64,000 nucleotides of DNA from Aurantiochytrium sp. KH105. Taxonomy: Eukaryota > Sar > Bigyra > Thraustochytrida > Thraustochytriidae. The position numbers and the translations under genes were made by a program. Numbering within the stretch: position 1 is the first letter of the stretch; every line of letters begins with the position of its first letter. The stretch lies in assembly GCA_003116975.1 (NCBI GenBank), contig BGKB01000103.1, positions 62,001-126,000 of the forward strand, read 5' to 3'. Shown here one piece after another: positions 38,855-49,988 of the stretch. Below the pieces are notes generated by a model. That model saw nothing but the letters and a program-made list of their open reading frames with translations, was not told where the DNA came from and did no database searches.

Positions 38855-39403
38855 GATTTGGAGCAATGATGCTTCTCCACCAGCGCCGCTCACGTCTTCG
38901 AGCGAGCGCGGCAAGCTTAAAGAATTATCTCATCGCTCACCTTCGCTCGCGCCTGTCCTGTTCTGACCCAGACGTCCGCACTATCATCTCCGCTTCAGTA
39001 TCTTTCTAATCATCCCTCGTATTCAACGTCGACAACGCTCCTTATCTAGCCTAGTATAGCATGGCATAACAAGCCTTGAGTCCGCGGCGCTATGCCGCAG
39101 CAGCAATGTAGAATAAAAATAAGCAACCGAAAGCGAACTTCTCCTAGGCCTACTTGATTTCGGAATTTCCTCGATTTTCCTGTTTTTGGGGTTTCGCAAA
39201 AAGTTCTCCGTGCGTTTTTTCGGCCCTACTCAACCGGCCGTGCAGAGACGAAACGACGCACAGAGCGGACGGGAGCGTGGGCGTGGGGCCGCGCGCGCTG
39301 CTGCAGGCTGCTAAAGCTCGCGCCTTTGAAGCAGCTCTCCAACGCCATCCTGCCTTGAGCGACATAAAAGTGGAGACGCAGCCTTTTCGAGGGACCAAGC
39401 AAC
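38855..39403. other. Intergenic region upstream of the short WW gene
   Basis: No gene is seen. A GACATAAAAG sequence at 39361-39370 is about 35-40 nt upstream of the ATG of the WW gene and could be its TATA element. Confidence 0.45.
39363..39370 (+). promoter_or_regulatory. TATA-like element (CATAAAAG) of the short WW gene
   Basis: The sequence CATAAAAG lies about 34-41 nt upstream of the ATG at 39404, close to the distance seen for the MFS and MOSC genes. Weak on its own. Confidence 0.4.
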
Positions 39404-39843
39404 ATGTCGCAAACGCCTGGTGAAAACACGACGGACAAGGCGACGCCGGACTCCGTTGTGCTCGAGGAGGAAATTGATCCCAATTACACGCCCACGAGAG
39501 AGGAGTGCTTGGACTATGGCAAATGGTTGGGCATGAGTTTTCCCGAGGATGAGGAGTTCCTGTGGATTGCGCGCGACGGCCTGAAGGCTCCACTGCCGGA
39601 GCATTGGAAACCGTGCAGAACCATCGACACGAACGAAATTGTACGTTGATAAGAAAAGAAAAAAAATGCCTTTCGCAAGCTGGAAAACGAAACTAACGAG
39701 TGACCACTGCACAGTACTACTTTTCATTCGCGGACGGCCAATCGAGCTGGGACCATCCTTGCGACGAAAGGTACAGAGCCCTCTTTGAGGCCGCAAAGCT
39801 GCGCAAAAAGAACGGCCTGCAGGATCCCCCTGCCAGTCTCTAA
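39404..39843 (+). CDS. Stand-alone CEP164-type WW-domain protein (partial tandem duplicate)
   Basis: Two exons, 39404-39640 and 39715-39843, joined across a 74-bp intron (GTACGT donor, CTAAC branch, ACAG acceptor) to give 121 residues. It equals the N-terminal domain of CEP164: [25 protein letters not shown], then a WW domain with [21 protein letters not shown], and a short basic tail ending LQDPPASL. The intron splits the WW domain just before the YY pair, exactly as in the full-length gene 1.3 kb downstream. In CEP164 this region recruits TTBK2 to centriolar distal appendages. The short protein has the binding module but none of the coiled coil, so it could compete with or modulate the long form (inference). 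Confidence 0.85.
39641..39714 (+). other. Intron of the short WW gene
   Basis: 74 bp, GTACGTTGA donor, ACTAACGA branch candidate, CACAG acceptor, phase 0. Confidence 0.88.
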
Positions 39844-40753
39844 GGCTAACAGCATCGCGATGTAATGCGACGCGCTGCGATATGATGCGATACAGTCCAA
39901 TGCAACGCTAATTCTCAAAATCGTACGCGCCTACTGTGACTTTTTCTCTTTCCAAAAATTCACCATTTCATTTTCTTTTTCTCAGCTTCTGAAAAACGTG
40001 AGTCTCGTCCTTTCTTCTTTTCATACCTTTACATAATGTCGCCGATCTTGATGTCCTTTCATCTCGTTCAGCTTCATTTGCGCACTCCTCATACTACTTC
40101 AAGATTCAAGTTGACTTCTCATCTCAACGCGTCCCATTCTTTATTTTTTGGGGGAAAGCAAACAACAAATCACAATAATCCGGCGGGCACGAAGGGCATC
40201 GCCACTTTCAAGACCAAGATGAACTTCCCAAGATGAACCCAACTCCATCAAGTCTATATCATGCGCAAGGTGATGTCGAGCTTCGCCTGTCTGCCGGATC
40301 CTTCTCGCAGTCATCATCACTGGCATATTCTACACGGAAACCGTCATCTACAACAACAAAAAAAAACTAGCTCTCCAACAGTCGATCGCAGAGCAAAAAA
40401 GGAGCCCGCGCCCGGTGAGCCGCTGCCGCCGCGCGCCGCGCGAGTCGGTCGCGCGCGCTGCAGCCAGCCGCCCTCGCCGCCGCCGCGCGCGCTCTGACGC
40501 CCTACGCAGCGGCCGGAGGCTGCGGAACCTCGGCCTCGAACGGCCTTCTTGCGCAGATCTGTTCAGGATTTCGAGGGTTGAGGCTTCCCTACTCGGGCTC
40601 GCGAGCGCAAGAGCTCGCGCGCTAAACCGCTTGCTTGCTTGCTCGCGAGCACGCCTGCCGCTTTAGCACGGGGCGCCGAGTGCGCGAAGCTTCCCGCGTA
40701 GCTGCCGCGAGCGACGCGCGGAGCCGCGCAGCTACAGGTTGCTCGTCATCACC
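39844..40753. other. Intergenic region between the two CEP164-type genes
   Basis: About 0.9 kb. The left part is AT-richer 3' flank; 40400-40740 is GC-rich promoter or 5' UTR of the full-length gene, with a short GCTTG run at about 40626-40643. No remnant of duplicated CEP164 coiled-coil sequence is recognisable. Confidence 0.5.
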
Positions 40754-43700
40754 ATGGCGACCGCGCAAAACGGCCAAGACAGCGTCGTGCTCGAGGAGGA
40801 AATTGACCCTGACTACTCGCCCACGAGGGAAGAATGCTTGGACTATGGAAAATGGCTGGGCATGAGCTTTCCAGAAGACGAAGAGCTCTTGTGGATCGCG
40901 CGCGAGGGTCTGAAAGCGCCTCTCCCGGAACACTGGAAACCATGCCGAACCCTCGACACGAATGAAATTGTACGTTGACGTTGCTGGGCGATGGCCCCTT
41001 TATTCTCTCTTCTTGACTCTTTAGATAAAACCCCTCTTTCTCCGTCCTCCTGAGCGACAGCGACGAGGTCCCCAAAAAAAGAAACTGGATCGGCGACACT
41101 AACGAGCAACCGATGCGGTCCTTCCGTGTGCACAGTATTACTTTTCATTCTCTGATGGCCAGTCGAGCTGGGACCATCCCTGCGACTCCTTTTACCGCAA
41201 CCTTTACGAGGAGGAAAAGGCACGACGAAACTTGCGGCACCAGCCTTGGATCACCAAAGAAGACAATGATCGGCATCGAGACGAGAGCGTAGAAGTCCGC
41301 AAAATTGTTGAAATGCAGCGCAGCCAAAACGACGTTGACCCCGTCGTCAAGAACAGAGCCGAACAATTGCGACGAGAGCCTGGCGACCTGGTGACGCGCA
41401 ATGGTGACAAGTCCAGGGGAGGCCCGAGCGATGGCAATCTCGGTCTCTCTCGTCGCGCGTCCGGTGACGCCGTGGGGGGACTCAGCCTCAACAAGCATGC
41501 CGTGCTCCCGGGCATTGCCAAACCAGCCCCTCGAAACCATGGCGCACCTTCTCCCGCACCCGACGCCGCCCGACGTGAAAAGGAGGAGTCCACCTACGAG
41601 TCCGAGCGATCGACTCGCTCGCAGTCCTCGCGCCGCGAGATGCGCCAAATGTCACCTACGCTAGGCTCGTTGAGGCAAGGTCCGCAGGAGGGCGAGCGCC
41701 GACGCAAGAGTCTACGAAGCGAACCTGCAACAATCGTTGGCGCACCAAATGTTCGTAGCGTGGAGACTTTTGAAGCAGAGGAACGCGTACGCCAACAACG
41801 TTCGCGCCGCGACGACGAATCCTCGATACTAAGACGGCCCAGTTCTAGCGAATATGAGGGCGACGGAGACGACCTTCAAGTCAGTCCTCGCAACGAAGCA
41901 CACGACACACGGCGATCGTATCGGCTGCACGATAGCCTGAGCGACGAGGAGGAAGAATCTTACAGTTCGCGTTTTCGAAAACCAGCTTCGAGGTCCCCGA
42001 ACCCATTTGCAAGCCGCGTCCATGATCACGGCGAAGAGAAAAATCGTCTCGACGACGAACTCATGGCACTCCGTCAGGAACACGACGAAAAGCTCAAAGA
42101 TGAGCAGGCGAAATTCGAAGATGAACTCGAGGATTTGCGCTATCAACTCGCAAACGAGCGTAAGCAGAAACAGAAAGACCATCAAAAGAAAATGGACGAG
42201 ATGGACGAAAACATGCGACACTTTCAAGATGAGCTAGAGAAGACAGAAAGGAAATACGAGCACGATTACGAAGGCAAGATCGCCGAGATGAAGCGGAAAC
42301 TCACCGAATTCGAGAGCGACTTTGTCCGGAAGCGTGCAGATTTGGAACGCCAAGATGAGGAGCTTTCCCAACATTATGAAAACGAGAAAAACCACATCGA
42401 ACGCGAAGCCCAGGACAAGCGCCGCGAGCTACAGGATCTTCAGCAGCGCATTGAGGAGCTCGAAGCGTACCTCGATGGCCTTGAAAGTCGGTCGCGTCTT
42501 CAGGAACAAGTCAACGAGCTCCGCGATGAGAAAGCGGCAGACCTTGAGCTTCTCGAGAATGAACGCGCTCAGCGCAAACGTGCCGAACGCGCTGCTGCCG
42601 ACCTGGAACAGCAAAATGCTCAGCTTCTGTCAGAGCAGCAGCAGCGGCAGCAGCAGCAGCAGCGAGCCGAGCCATCAAAGAGACCAACTGCCGACGCGAG
42701 CACTGCGCCCGACCCCCAAGACAGTGCGGATGGAAACGACGCTCAAGATACTATTTCTGCGCTTCAGGCGGAACTGGACGACGCCCGTACCGCCAAAATG
42801 GCGCTGCAGTCTCGCTTTGACGAAGAGCAAGCCCGGTTTCAGGAGGAACACGAGCGTGCGCAAGGCGAGCTTGCTGCTCTTCGTGAGCAAGCCAATTCCA
42901 GTCAATATGGCGATCAGCACGAGGAACTTGCTCAGCTGCAAGAGAAACTTGCAAAAGCACAAGAGGACCTTGTGGAGGCGCACGCAACGCTGGAGAGTGC
43001 ACAAAGGGATCATGCCGAAGAATCGCGACGGGCCGAAACCCAGCTCGAGAATGCACAATCTGCCGCAGACGATGCCCAGGAGAGAGCTCGCCTCGCGGAA
43101 GCTCAACACATCTCTGACGCAGCTGTCCACGAAAAAGAGCTGGAGCGCCTCAATGCGCTGCTTGGAGACGCCAAGGCCGAAACCTCAGAGGCGCTCAAGC
43201 ACTCGGCGGCGTTAGAGGAGAGCTTGGCGCAGGCTGAAGCAGATACGAGGCAAGCCGAAACCGACAAACGAAACGTCGAGGCCTCGCTCAAAGCCCTCGA
43301 AGAGGCACGTACAAATCTAGAAACCCGATGCAGTGAGCTAGAGGGACTCGTCGAGACAACTCGGAATGACGGGGAGCAAAGCGACGCGCACGCCTCGCGC
43401 GACGAAGCCCTGCGCGACCTCGAAAGCAAGTTGCATGCCGCTCGTACGAGCCTCGTCAACGAGCGCGCTACTGCGCGGAGCGAGCGAAATGCTCTCGAGG
43501 ACAAGATCAGTGCTGCGCGTCACGAGCTTGAAAGGGCTCGCGAACGAGCCAAGCGCAACGATACGACTTCCGCAAGCCAGTATAACGACCTTCGTGACAA
43601 GCTTGCTGCGACCGAGAAGCGCTGCATTGAACTCGAGCAAGAAATTCGTGCTGCTCATGAAGCTCACGATGAGAAGATCGCCAAGCTGCGTCGCCGGGAA

Positions 43701-46385
43701 GATGCCGAAACGACACGACTTGACACTGCGTTGGCAGAAGCCGAGTCCGCCCGTGAACAAGCTCTCAAGGATGTCGCGCAGCTTCATGAGGAAATGCAGG
43801 CCTCGCGTGCAGCGTTTGCACGCGAAAAAGATGCACTTCGTGCTCAGCTCGAGAGAGCGGAGACCAAGGGCCACCATGAAAACCAGGAACAGGTTGCGAC
43901 AGCCAAAGCCCGCGAGCAGGAGCTGTCGGAGCGACTCGAGGCGGCGCTCCGCAATGCCGAAGAGCTTGACGCGAAGCTACGTGGTTCCGAAGAGCGACAC
44001 AAGAAAGATCTTGCTGCTGCGCAGAACGAGCGTGAGCGACTTCGCGACAAAATGGATGCGCTGGTGGCATCGAGCAGTCAGGGCGAAAATGACGAGTGGA
44101 CACAACAAGTCCAGTCTGCTCTCCGCGAGGCAGCAGAATTACGCGAAGAAAAGACGAACTTGTGCCAACAGCTCTCGGCCGCAGACGAAAAGCTCGGCAC
44201 GCTCGAGACAGAACAGGAGTTTCTTCGTGGAAAGCTTCGCGATGCGCGCGAGGAAGCACAAAGCATGCGCGCAGAGAAGGCTCGTCTCAAGTCTATGGCG
44301 TCGCAAGCCGCGGAGGACGCGGACCCATCATTAGGATGCCACCATGAAGAGTCGTTGACGCTGCAGCGTACGATTCACGGCTTACAAAAGAGCCTTCTTG
44401 CGCTCAAGCTTGAACACTCACAGGCGCAAGACGACGAGGCGCATGCGCAGAAACAGCTGGAGGCCCTCGAGGATGCACTAACGAGTGCAAATCGCGCAAC
44501 ATCCGAAGGCAAACGTCGCATTCTTGCTCTCGAATCAACGCAGCGTCAGCTCGCAACGCGCGAAGCTGATTTGCAAGCTCAGGTGGTCTCACTTCAGACC
44601 GAGCTGGACGACACCCAGGCCGAGCTTTTAGCGCAGACCGATCGGATACGCGCGCAGGCGGAGAAGTCGCGTCGTCTCGACAAGGAGCGGCACTCGGCGG
44701 TTGCAGAGGTTGAGGAATTACGCGAGCGTATTCGCGATCTGGAGGAATCGGCGGCACAAGCGCCATCGACGCTGACAAGATCTCAAGCAAGCGAGGTGGA
44801 ACGTCATCAACGGCGACTCGAGACCGAGCGAGCTCAGCTTGAGGAAGACCGCCGTACTCTTGACAAGGAGCGACGCAAGGTGGAAGAGAGCGCGAAGACT
44901 GTGAAGCGCCAGCTTGTGCAGCTCGAAGACCGCTTCCGAGTTCGCAAGAGGTCATTTTCAGCCTCATCCGCTGCACTTGGGCGAGCGTCGCGGTCTTCGC
45001 CACGCGCACCGTCCTTTGCTGCACACCAGGGGGATCAATTCGAAGACCACCGACCGACGCGACAAGAGGCTCTCGATGCGGCAGAGGCCTGGCAACGAGA
45101 TGCAAACGACGAGAAGAGTGCCATTGCCTCAGCACGCTCGCTCCTCTTGTCACAACGGCAGGAATTAGAGGCGCAACGCGCGCGACTTGGTGAGCAGCAA
45201 GATGCTTGGCGCGAGCTGGACGGTCCACGGCCTGCTTCAGTGGGGAAGCTTGGTTCTGTCCTGGAAGCCCAAGAAGACGAACTTACTGATGCGCTTCGGG
45301 ATCTCTCTCGGAAGTTGACTTGGCTGCAGACCATGCAAGACCTTCACGAAGAGGTCTCGCGCTGTGCGGAGCGCTGCGTGGGGGAAGAGGCCGAACCAGC
45401 ACATGACGACAGCTTTTTCCGTGTCCTCGAGGAATATCGCGCGGACGTATTTCTCGCGACACAAAGACGTCGTCGGGCGCGTGTGCCAGAAGTTGATGAC
45501 GAGGAAGAAGATGATTTGAACGGCTTTGACGATGACGAGCAAGACGGCTTTGTACACGAAAGCGGCCCTTTTCGAGCTCGTCGCTACCACGATGGCGACG
45601 AGCACGAGGCGTTTGAAGTGACTGACGTGGACGACGACCTCTATCGTACCACCACCCTGGGCGACGAAAACGACTCTGTGCGGGGTAATGCTGCAGCAGC
45701 AGCTGCTGCAGCAGCGGCGGCGGCAGCAGCGGCAGCGCACACGCGAGCTCGCGTCGCTCTTCACCCTGGCATGGGCGGATACGCCTATCCAGTATTCCAC
45801 GCTGGGCCACCGCATGCACCGCACGCGCCGTACCATCATCCTGTGTACATGGCCGCCTCAAGACATCCAGGTTCGAACGTGGTGTATGTGAATGAGAATG
45901 GTCAAATTCTGCAAGAGGCTGCGCCGCCCGTGATGCCCGTTCCGCGCCGACGACCGTTCAAGGCGCGGCAAAATCAGAATCACGTCGAAAGTGGATATCA
46001 GCGGTCCGAAGGACCCGTGTCCTCCGCTCATTCGTATTCAATGGGTCCCGAAGCGTCGTCGTCTCTATCCCCCGCAACGATGTCCGGGGCGCACGAGGTG
46101 TCGGTGCTTCCTGAGGAGCTGCGGCTAATGGAATCTCGCTGGAGCGAACAGCGCGCGCTTGCACAAGAGCACTCGCAGTGGCTTATGAATTTCCGTCGTG
46201 ACCTCGAGCGGGTCTCTTCCATTCCGTCGTCTGAAACCTCGACCACAAGCTCTGCGGGGTCTCAACGTCGCGGTCTCAAAGCAAGACGCCACCGGCGCTC
46301 GCACGGCCCCATTTCCAAGCACGACAAGCCGCTTTCAAGGTCATCGCGACGCCCTGTGCGAAGTCGCCTCGAGACAAAGATTTAG
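40754..46385 (+). CDS. CEP164: CEP164 homologue (centriole distal-appendage protein)
   Basis: Two exons, 40754-40969 and 41136-46385, with a 166-bp intron (GTACGT donor, CTAAC branch, ACAG acceptor), give 1821 residues against about 1460 in human. The N-terminus matches CEP164: [36 protein letters not shown], then [17 protein letters not shown], with WW Trp61, Trp84 and Pro87. A disordered Arg/Ser-rich part (about 110-330) follows, then roughly 1100 residues of near-continuous coiled coil (about 330-1440). The C-terminal part has a 16-17-residue poly-Ala tract coded by a GCA run near 45690-45740, His/Pro-rich sequence and a short final helix. CEP164 docks the mother centriole to membrane and recruits TTBK2 for cilium growth, so this implies a flagellated stage. 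Confidence 0.9.
40970..41135 (+). other. Intron of the CEP164 gene
   Basis: 166 bp, GTACGTTGA donor, ACTAACGA branch candidate, CACAG acceptor, phase 0. Donor and branch sequences are shared with the short WW gene's intron. Confidence 0.9.
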
Positions 46386-46440
46386 ATTCACGCCGACTGT
46401 CAATTCGTCATAAAGGTTCACCACTATTTGTCCTAGATTG

Positions 46441-47685
46441 TCATGCCGCAAAACCCTTGGAGTGAATCCAGCGCGAAGGGTCGGCCTGTCTTAATTTGCT
46501 GCCAAGTTCACGCGTTTGGGGAGGTTCGTATGGATCTTCCCGACGATAGAGATGTTCACGGTGCTTTGCAGATTCTTTTTCGTGAACGGCGAGGAGATGT
46601 CGTGCCCGCTCGCGCGCCTTGATCACCTCCTTTCTGCGCATAACTTCGTAGTACTCGTCTTTGGAGAGTTTAATTGTGAATCGAGCGACGATGCGGTTGC
46701 GCGCGAGATCAGCCTCGTTGCTGGATGATGTGTCTGATGCCGGGTCTTTTGTTGGGTATACGAGTTTCTCTTTGGCAAAAGGAGATGTGAAGGGAAGCGT
46801 ACTATCGCCCTGGTGTGCTGCCGCGTACGAGATGGCTGCAACGAGATCGGCTTCCTGCGAAGGGTCAAGGCGGGTCTTGCAAGAGTCACTTCCCGCAAGG
46901 TTTCGGTCCTGGAGCCTCTGTCGCCGTTCCCATGGATACGCTGCAGTATTCTTGGCGGCTCGCTTTGAGACGACCTCGACGTGGCCCTTTGAGCTTGCTG
47001 TAGGCGCGCGTGTTGCGGCATACTCGTGCGCGAAGGTGCGTTCATCCATTGATCCTGGTGAGAGCTCCGGAGACGAAGCGGAATTGGAATCTTCGGTTGT
47101 GGTGGAAGATGCAGCGGATGCAAACGATGCGGCAGACGTACTTGTTGCTGTGTTTCCTTTTGTGAAAGCCAGATCGACATGCAGATTGTCTTGACTGAGA
47201 CGCTTACGTATAGAATTGAATCCAGGACGACTCTTCTTTTTGTTGCAATCATGGCCGGTACTAGCCACCTCGTCTTCCTCTTTGCCTTCTTCTTCTTCTT
47301 TTGCTTCTTCTTGTTCATCGTAGATTTGTTGATCGTTTGAGGCCTCCAAAGCATTGCGCTGTAGTGCTTGAAGCAAGCGAGTTCGCATGCCTAGGATAAG
47401 AACGCTTCGCATGTCATGTTCATGCTCAAGGAAAAAGGTATGGAGCTCGTCGGCTCGGAAACTAATTTGGCGGTACAAGGCCTCGCTGGGCGACTTTTTG
47501 TAGACGCTGCAGATGATGTCAACCTCATCCTGCAATAAAGGAATCGTCTTGAGAGAGAGCGGAGACCACACGAGTTCCATGGCAGGCTGGGCGTGAGGTG
47601 TCTTGGCGTGGGGAGTCTTGCGTTCGACTCTTTTGGCAAGGTTCTTTGCACACCCAGGTCGTCGGCGAGCAACATCGACGCCCAT
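46441..47685 (-). CDS. Unknown protein with helical C-terminus
   Basis: 414 residues from the first ATG at 47685 (the frame upstream starts with GTG); a second candidate ATG is 47580. No family recognised. Residues about 36-125 are helical (ELVWSPLSLKTIPLLQDEVDIICSV, ADELHTFFLEHEHDMRSVLILGMRTRLLQAL), followed by a Glu-rich coil, a long Ser/Thr/Ala-rich linker, and a C-terminal 75 residues with KDEYYEVMRRKEVIKARERAR, then PPQTRELGSKLRQADPSRWI. The ending resembles short conserved tails of flagellar-associated proteins, but that is only an impression. It converges on the CEP164 gene, with 55 bp between the stop codons. Confidence 0.7.
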   Translation of the reverse strand: MGVDVARRRPGCAKNLAKRVERKTPHAKTPHAQPAMELVWSPLSLKTIPLLQDEVDIICSVYKKSPSEALYRQISFRADELHTFFLEHEHDMRSVLILGMRTRLLQALQRNALEASNDQQIYDEQEEAKEEEEGKEEDEVASTGHDCNKKKSRPGFNSIRKRLSQDNLHVDLAFTKGNTATSTSAASFASAASSTTTEDSNSASSPELSPGSMDERTFAHEYAATRAPTASSKGHVEVVSKRAAKNTAAYPWERRQRLQDRNLAGSDSCKTRLDPSQEADLVAAISYAAAHQGDSTLPFTSPFAKEKLVYPTKDPASDTSSSNEADLARNRIVARFTIKLSKDEYYEVMRRKEVIKARERARHLLAVHEKESAKHREHLYRREDPYEPPQTRELGSKLRQADPSRWIHSKGFAA

Positions 47686-48312
47686 CCTTTTCTGCTCCTC
47701 CAATTTCGGACGACGAGGCTGCTTCGAAGCCCCTTTGGTCCGTGCTTTTAGACGCACTCGAACGAGGCGGTCTGCTCGCGACAGCGTACGCGTAATCGCG
47801 CTGACTCACCACTGCACGCGCACGCACGCGCACGCACGCGCGTACATACAGTCAGTCGGTGGCGAAAATGCTTGGTCGATCGACTAGCAAAGAGCAGGAA
47901 ACACTTTACCCGAGAAGAGGGAGGAAAGCGGGGAACGCTGCATAGCCGTTGAGTGATTTCGTGCACGAAACCTTAGTTCTCTTTCTGTGTGGACGGATGG
48001 GCGCAAGAGCGCGGGGCGACCACTTTTTTCTTTGGTTAGCTTCAAACAGAGGCCGCTTACATACAAGCAGCCAGGCAATTCCGAAGCATGAGAATGAAGA
48101 AACAAGTCGAGAAAAAGTTCGACATGTATAAATACAAGGAGAAAATCGTTCTTGTCTTTTCCTCTGTAGCAATCTTCCCCCAAAAGTATGGAAAAGAGGG
48201 TAAATAGGGGTTCAGTCAAGGTCAAAATCGAGGAGGACGAGGAGGACAAGGAGGACGAATCGATCGCTCCAATCAATCACTCCGGGGTATACATGTATGG
48301 CGTAGCTTCAGG
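47686..48312. other. Intergenic region
   Basis: An alternating CGCACG/CACGCG run lies at about 47815-47845. A GAGGACGAG/GACAAGGAG purine stretch near 48230-48260 lies just past the stop of the next gene. No gene is seen. Confidence 0.45.
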
Positions 48313-49899
48313 TCACAAGAAAGGGTTGCTCGATCCGCTAAAGACGGCCTCAATGTCAGAAAGAACGGGCGTCATGCCATCGTCGTCCGCGTCAATAATA
48401 TTGAAGACGTCGCCGGACATGTTGAGCGAGTGGGATCTGGGGAGCGAGAGGGGCCTCGACAGCGAGACCAAAGGCGCGGTCGTCTGCTTGCTACGTTTGT
48501 ACATGCGTTCTTCGTCGGCATCCATGGCGCCAGCGGCCATATCGGAGAGCTGGCGCTTCAAAGAGCGGTTTTCAGTCTCGAGCACATCGATCCTGCGCGT
48601 CGTCTCGACGACAGTCTCGTTGTAACGCTTGATTTCTCCTTGCAAGACCTGAAGTTGGTCCAGCACCTTGCGCAAGATGGCGGTGGTCTGCGGGTCGAGT
48701 GCCGCAGCGGTTGCCGCAGCGCCAACACTTCCCGAGACGATGGCGCCCGAGGCAAGCGAGGCGGCGGCTGCATGCGCGAGCTCCACTGCGGGCGGCCCCT
48801 GGTCCACAGTTGCTCCAGGGAGCATCGATTGGGTGGCAATGGGCTCGGTCGAGGCGAGGCTTGCCTGGCGGCCACGATGGCTGGAAATGACGCGACGCCC
48901 ACTCGAGGTCATGGCGCGTGGCACGTATTCGGGGTCTTCATCCTCTGAGTCGAACACGCTCGAGTGCCGGGAAAACGATGCGCTCGCGCTTTCCCCACGT
49001 ACGGCATATGATGACGACGAGGATGGCATGGATGTGCTGCCGCGCCGGGAGCGGCGCTCGTTGCCCGCGTGAGAGTGGGCTCCGTCTTTTGCGGAGACGT
49101 ACATGTGAATGTTGACGGGCTGCGGGTATCCTGCCTCGAGTGCCGAAAGCCCAGCGAGCTCGCGCACGGGCACGTGGAGCTGAGCGCCAGTGGCGCGCGG
49201 CGAGGCCGCCTCCTGTGCAAGCTGCACATTTTGCTTGGCGGCCAGCTCTTCGAGGCGCTTGCGCTTGCTGCCCTCGGGGGCGCGCTCGTTCGCGCGCAGC
49301 CACTTGCGCTTCGAAAGCACGCTAGTCGGACGCGTAATGGCGGGGGCGACAACGTCCTCATCGACGCCGTCGAGGCTGATTTTCAGCCGGAATTGCTTGC
49401 CATCATGGTTGCGCGAGAGCTTGAGGATGCGATACCGCACGGAGCCAAGACGGTCGCGGCAGTTGCAGACCGCGCCGCCTTCCTCGGGTTTTTGCGTCCC
49501 GGCGCTGCCAAAGATTTGCAGCGCGGGCTTGCCCTGACGGACGGGCACGAGGCTTCCGTCTTCGTAGAGCAGCTCAAGCTTGAGCGGCACACTCCCGTCT
49601 TCTGCCATGGCGGTCTCCAGTGCGCCGGGAAGCCCTTCTGCGCCGCTGCGCAGCACGAAGAATGCGCACAAGTAGTTGAACTTGCCGCCCTCGTCGCGGA
49701 AGATGGACGTCGCCGGTTCCAGCGTCACCTCCAGCCGCGGGCTCGCATCTCGCTGCAGCTCTCCTTCATCTTCTGCTCTCTCTCGCCCCTCCTCCTCCCC
49801 CTCGCCCTCGCCCTGCCGCTCGCTGCCGTCCTCGCGCGGGTCTCTGCGCATGCTTTCAAGGCTCTGCTCTTCGCTGCTTCTGTCACTGCTCTGGTTCAT
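48313..49899 (-). CDS. Putative nuclear protein with a beta-rich domain and C-terminal leucine-zipper-like coil
   Basis: 528 residues, single exon, ATG at 49899. After an acidic Glu/Arg-rich N-terminus comes a compact domain (about 55-200): LEVTLEPATSIFRDEGGKF, LKLELLYEDGS, then SVRYRILKLSRNHDGKQFRLKISL. It reads as a beta-sandwich, somewhat like Rel/IPT-type folds, though I cannot name the family. It is followed by a basic cluster with KRKWLRAN and GSKRKRLEEL that looks like a nuclear localisation signal. A Ser-rich linker leads to a coiled coil near 430-475 (LDQLQVLQGEIKRYNETV, RIDVLETENRSLKRQL). The order suggests a DNA-binding or transcription-related protein that dimerises. A CCTATAAAAAAAT sequence lies about 85 nt upstream of the ATG. 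Confidence 0.72.
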   Translation of the reverse strand: MNQSSDRSSEEQSLESMRRDPREDGSERQGEGEGEEEGRERAEDEGELQRDASPRLEVTLEPATSIFRDEGGKFNYLCAFFVLRSGAEGLPGALETAMAEDGSVPLKLELLYEDGSLVPVRQGKPALQIFGSAGTQKPEEGGAVCNCRDRLGSVRYRILKLSRNHDGKQFRLKISLDGVDEDVVAPAITRPTSVLSKRKWLRANERAPEGSKRKRLEELAAKQNVQLAQEAASPRATGAQLHVPVRELAGLSALEAGYPQPVNIHMYVSAKDGAHSHAGNERRSRRGSTSMPSSSSSYAVRGESASASFSRHSSVFDSEDEDPEYVPRAMTSSGRRVISSHRGRQASLASTEPIATQSMLPGATVDQGPPAVELAHAAAASLASGAIVSGSVGAAATAAALDPQTTAILRKVLDQLQVLQGEIKRYNETVVETTRRIDVLETENRSLKRQLSDMAAGAMDADEERMYKRSKQTTAPLVSLSRPLSLPRSHSLNMSGDVFNIIDADDDGMTPVLSDIEAVFSGSSNPFL

Positions 49900-49980
49900 C
49901 CAGCTGTTCGGGTTCTGCTGCCCCGCGCGCGCTCTCGTGTCATTTTCTTTTCCTCTTTTTTTTATTTTTTATTTTTTTAT

Positions 49981-49988
49981 TTTTTTAT
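49981..49988 (-). promoter_or_regulatory. TATA-like element (CCTATAAAAA) of the putative nuclear protein gene
   Basis: On the minus strand GGCCTATAAAAAAAT is followed by an A/T-rich tract, about 85 nt upstream of the ATG at 49899. It shares CCTATAAAAA with the MFS gene TATA box. Confidence 0.5.
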
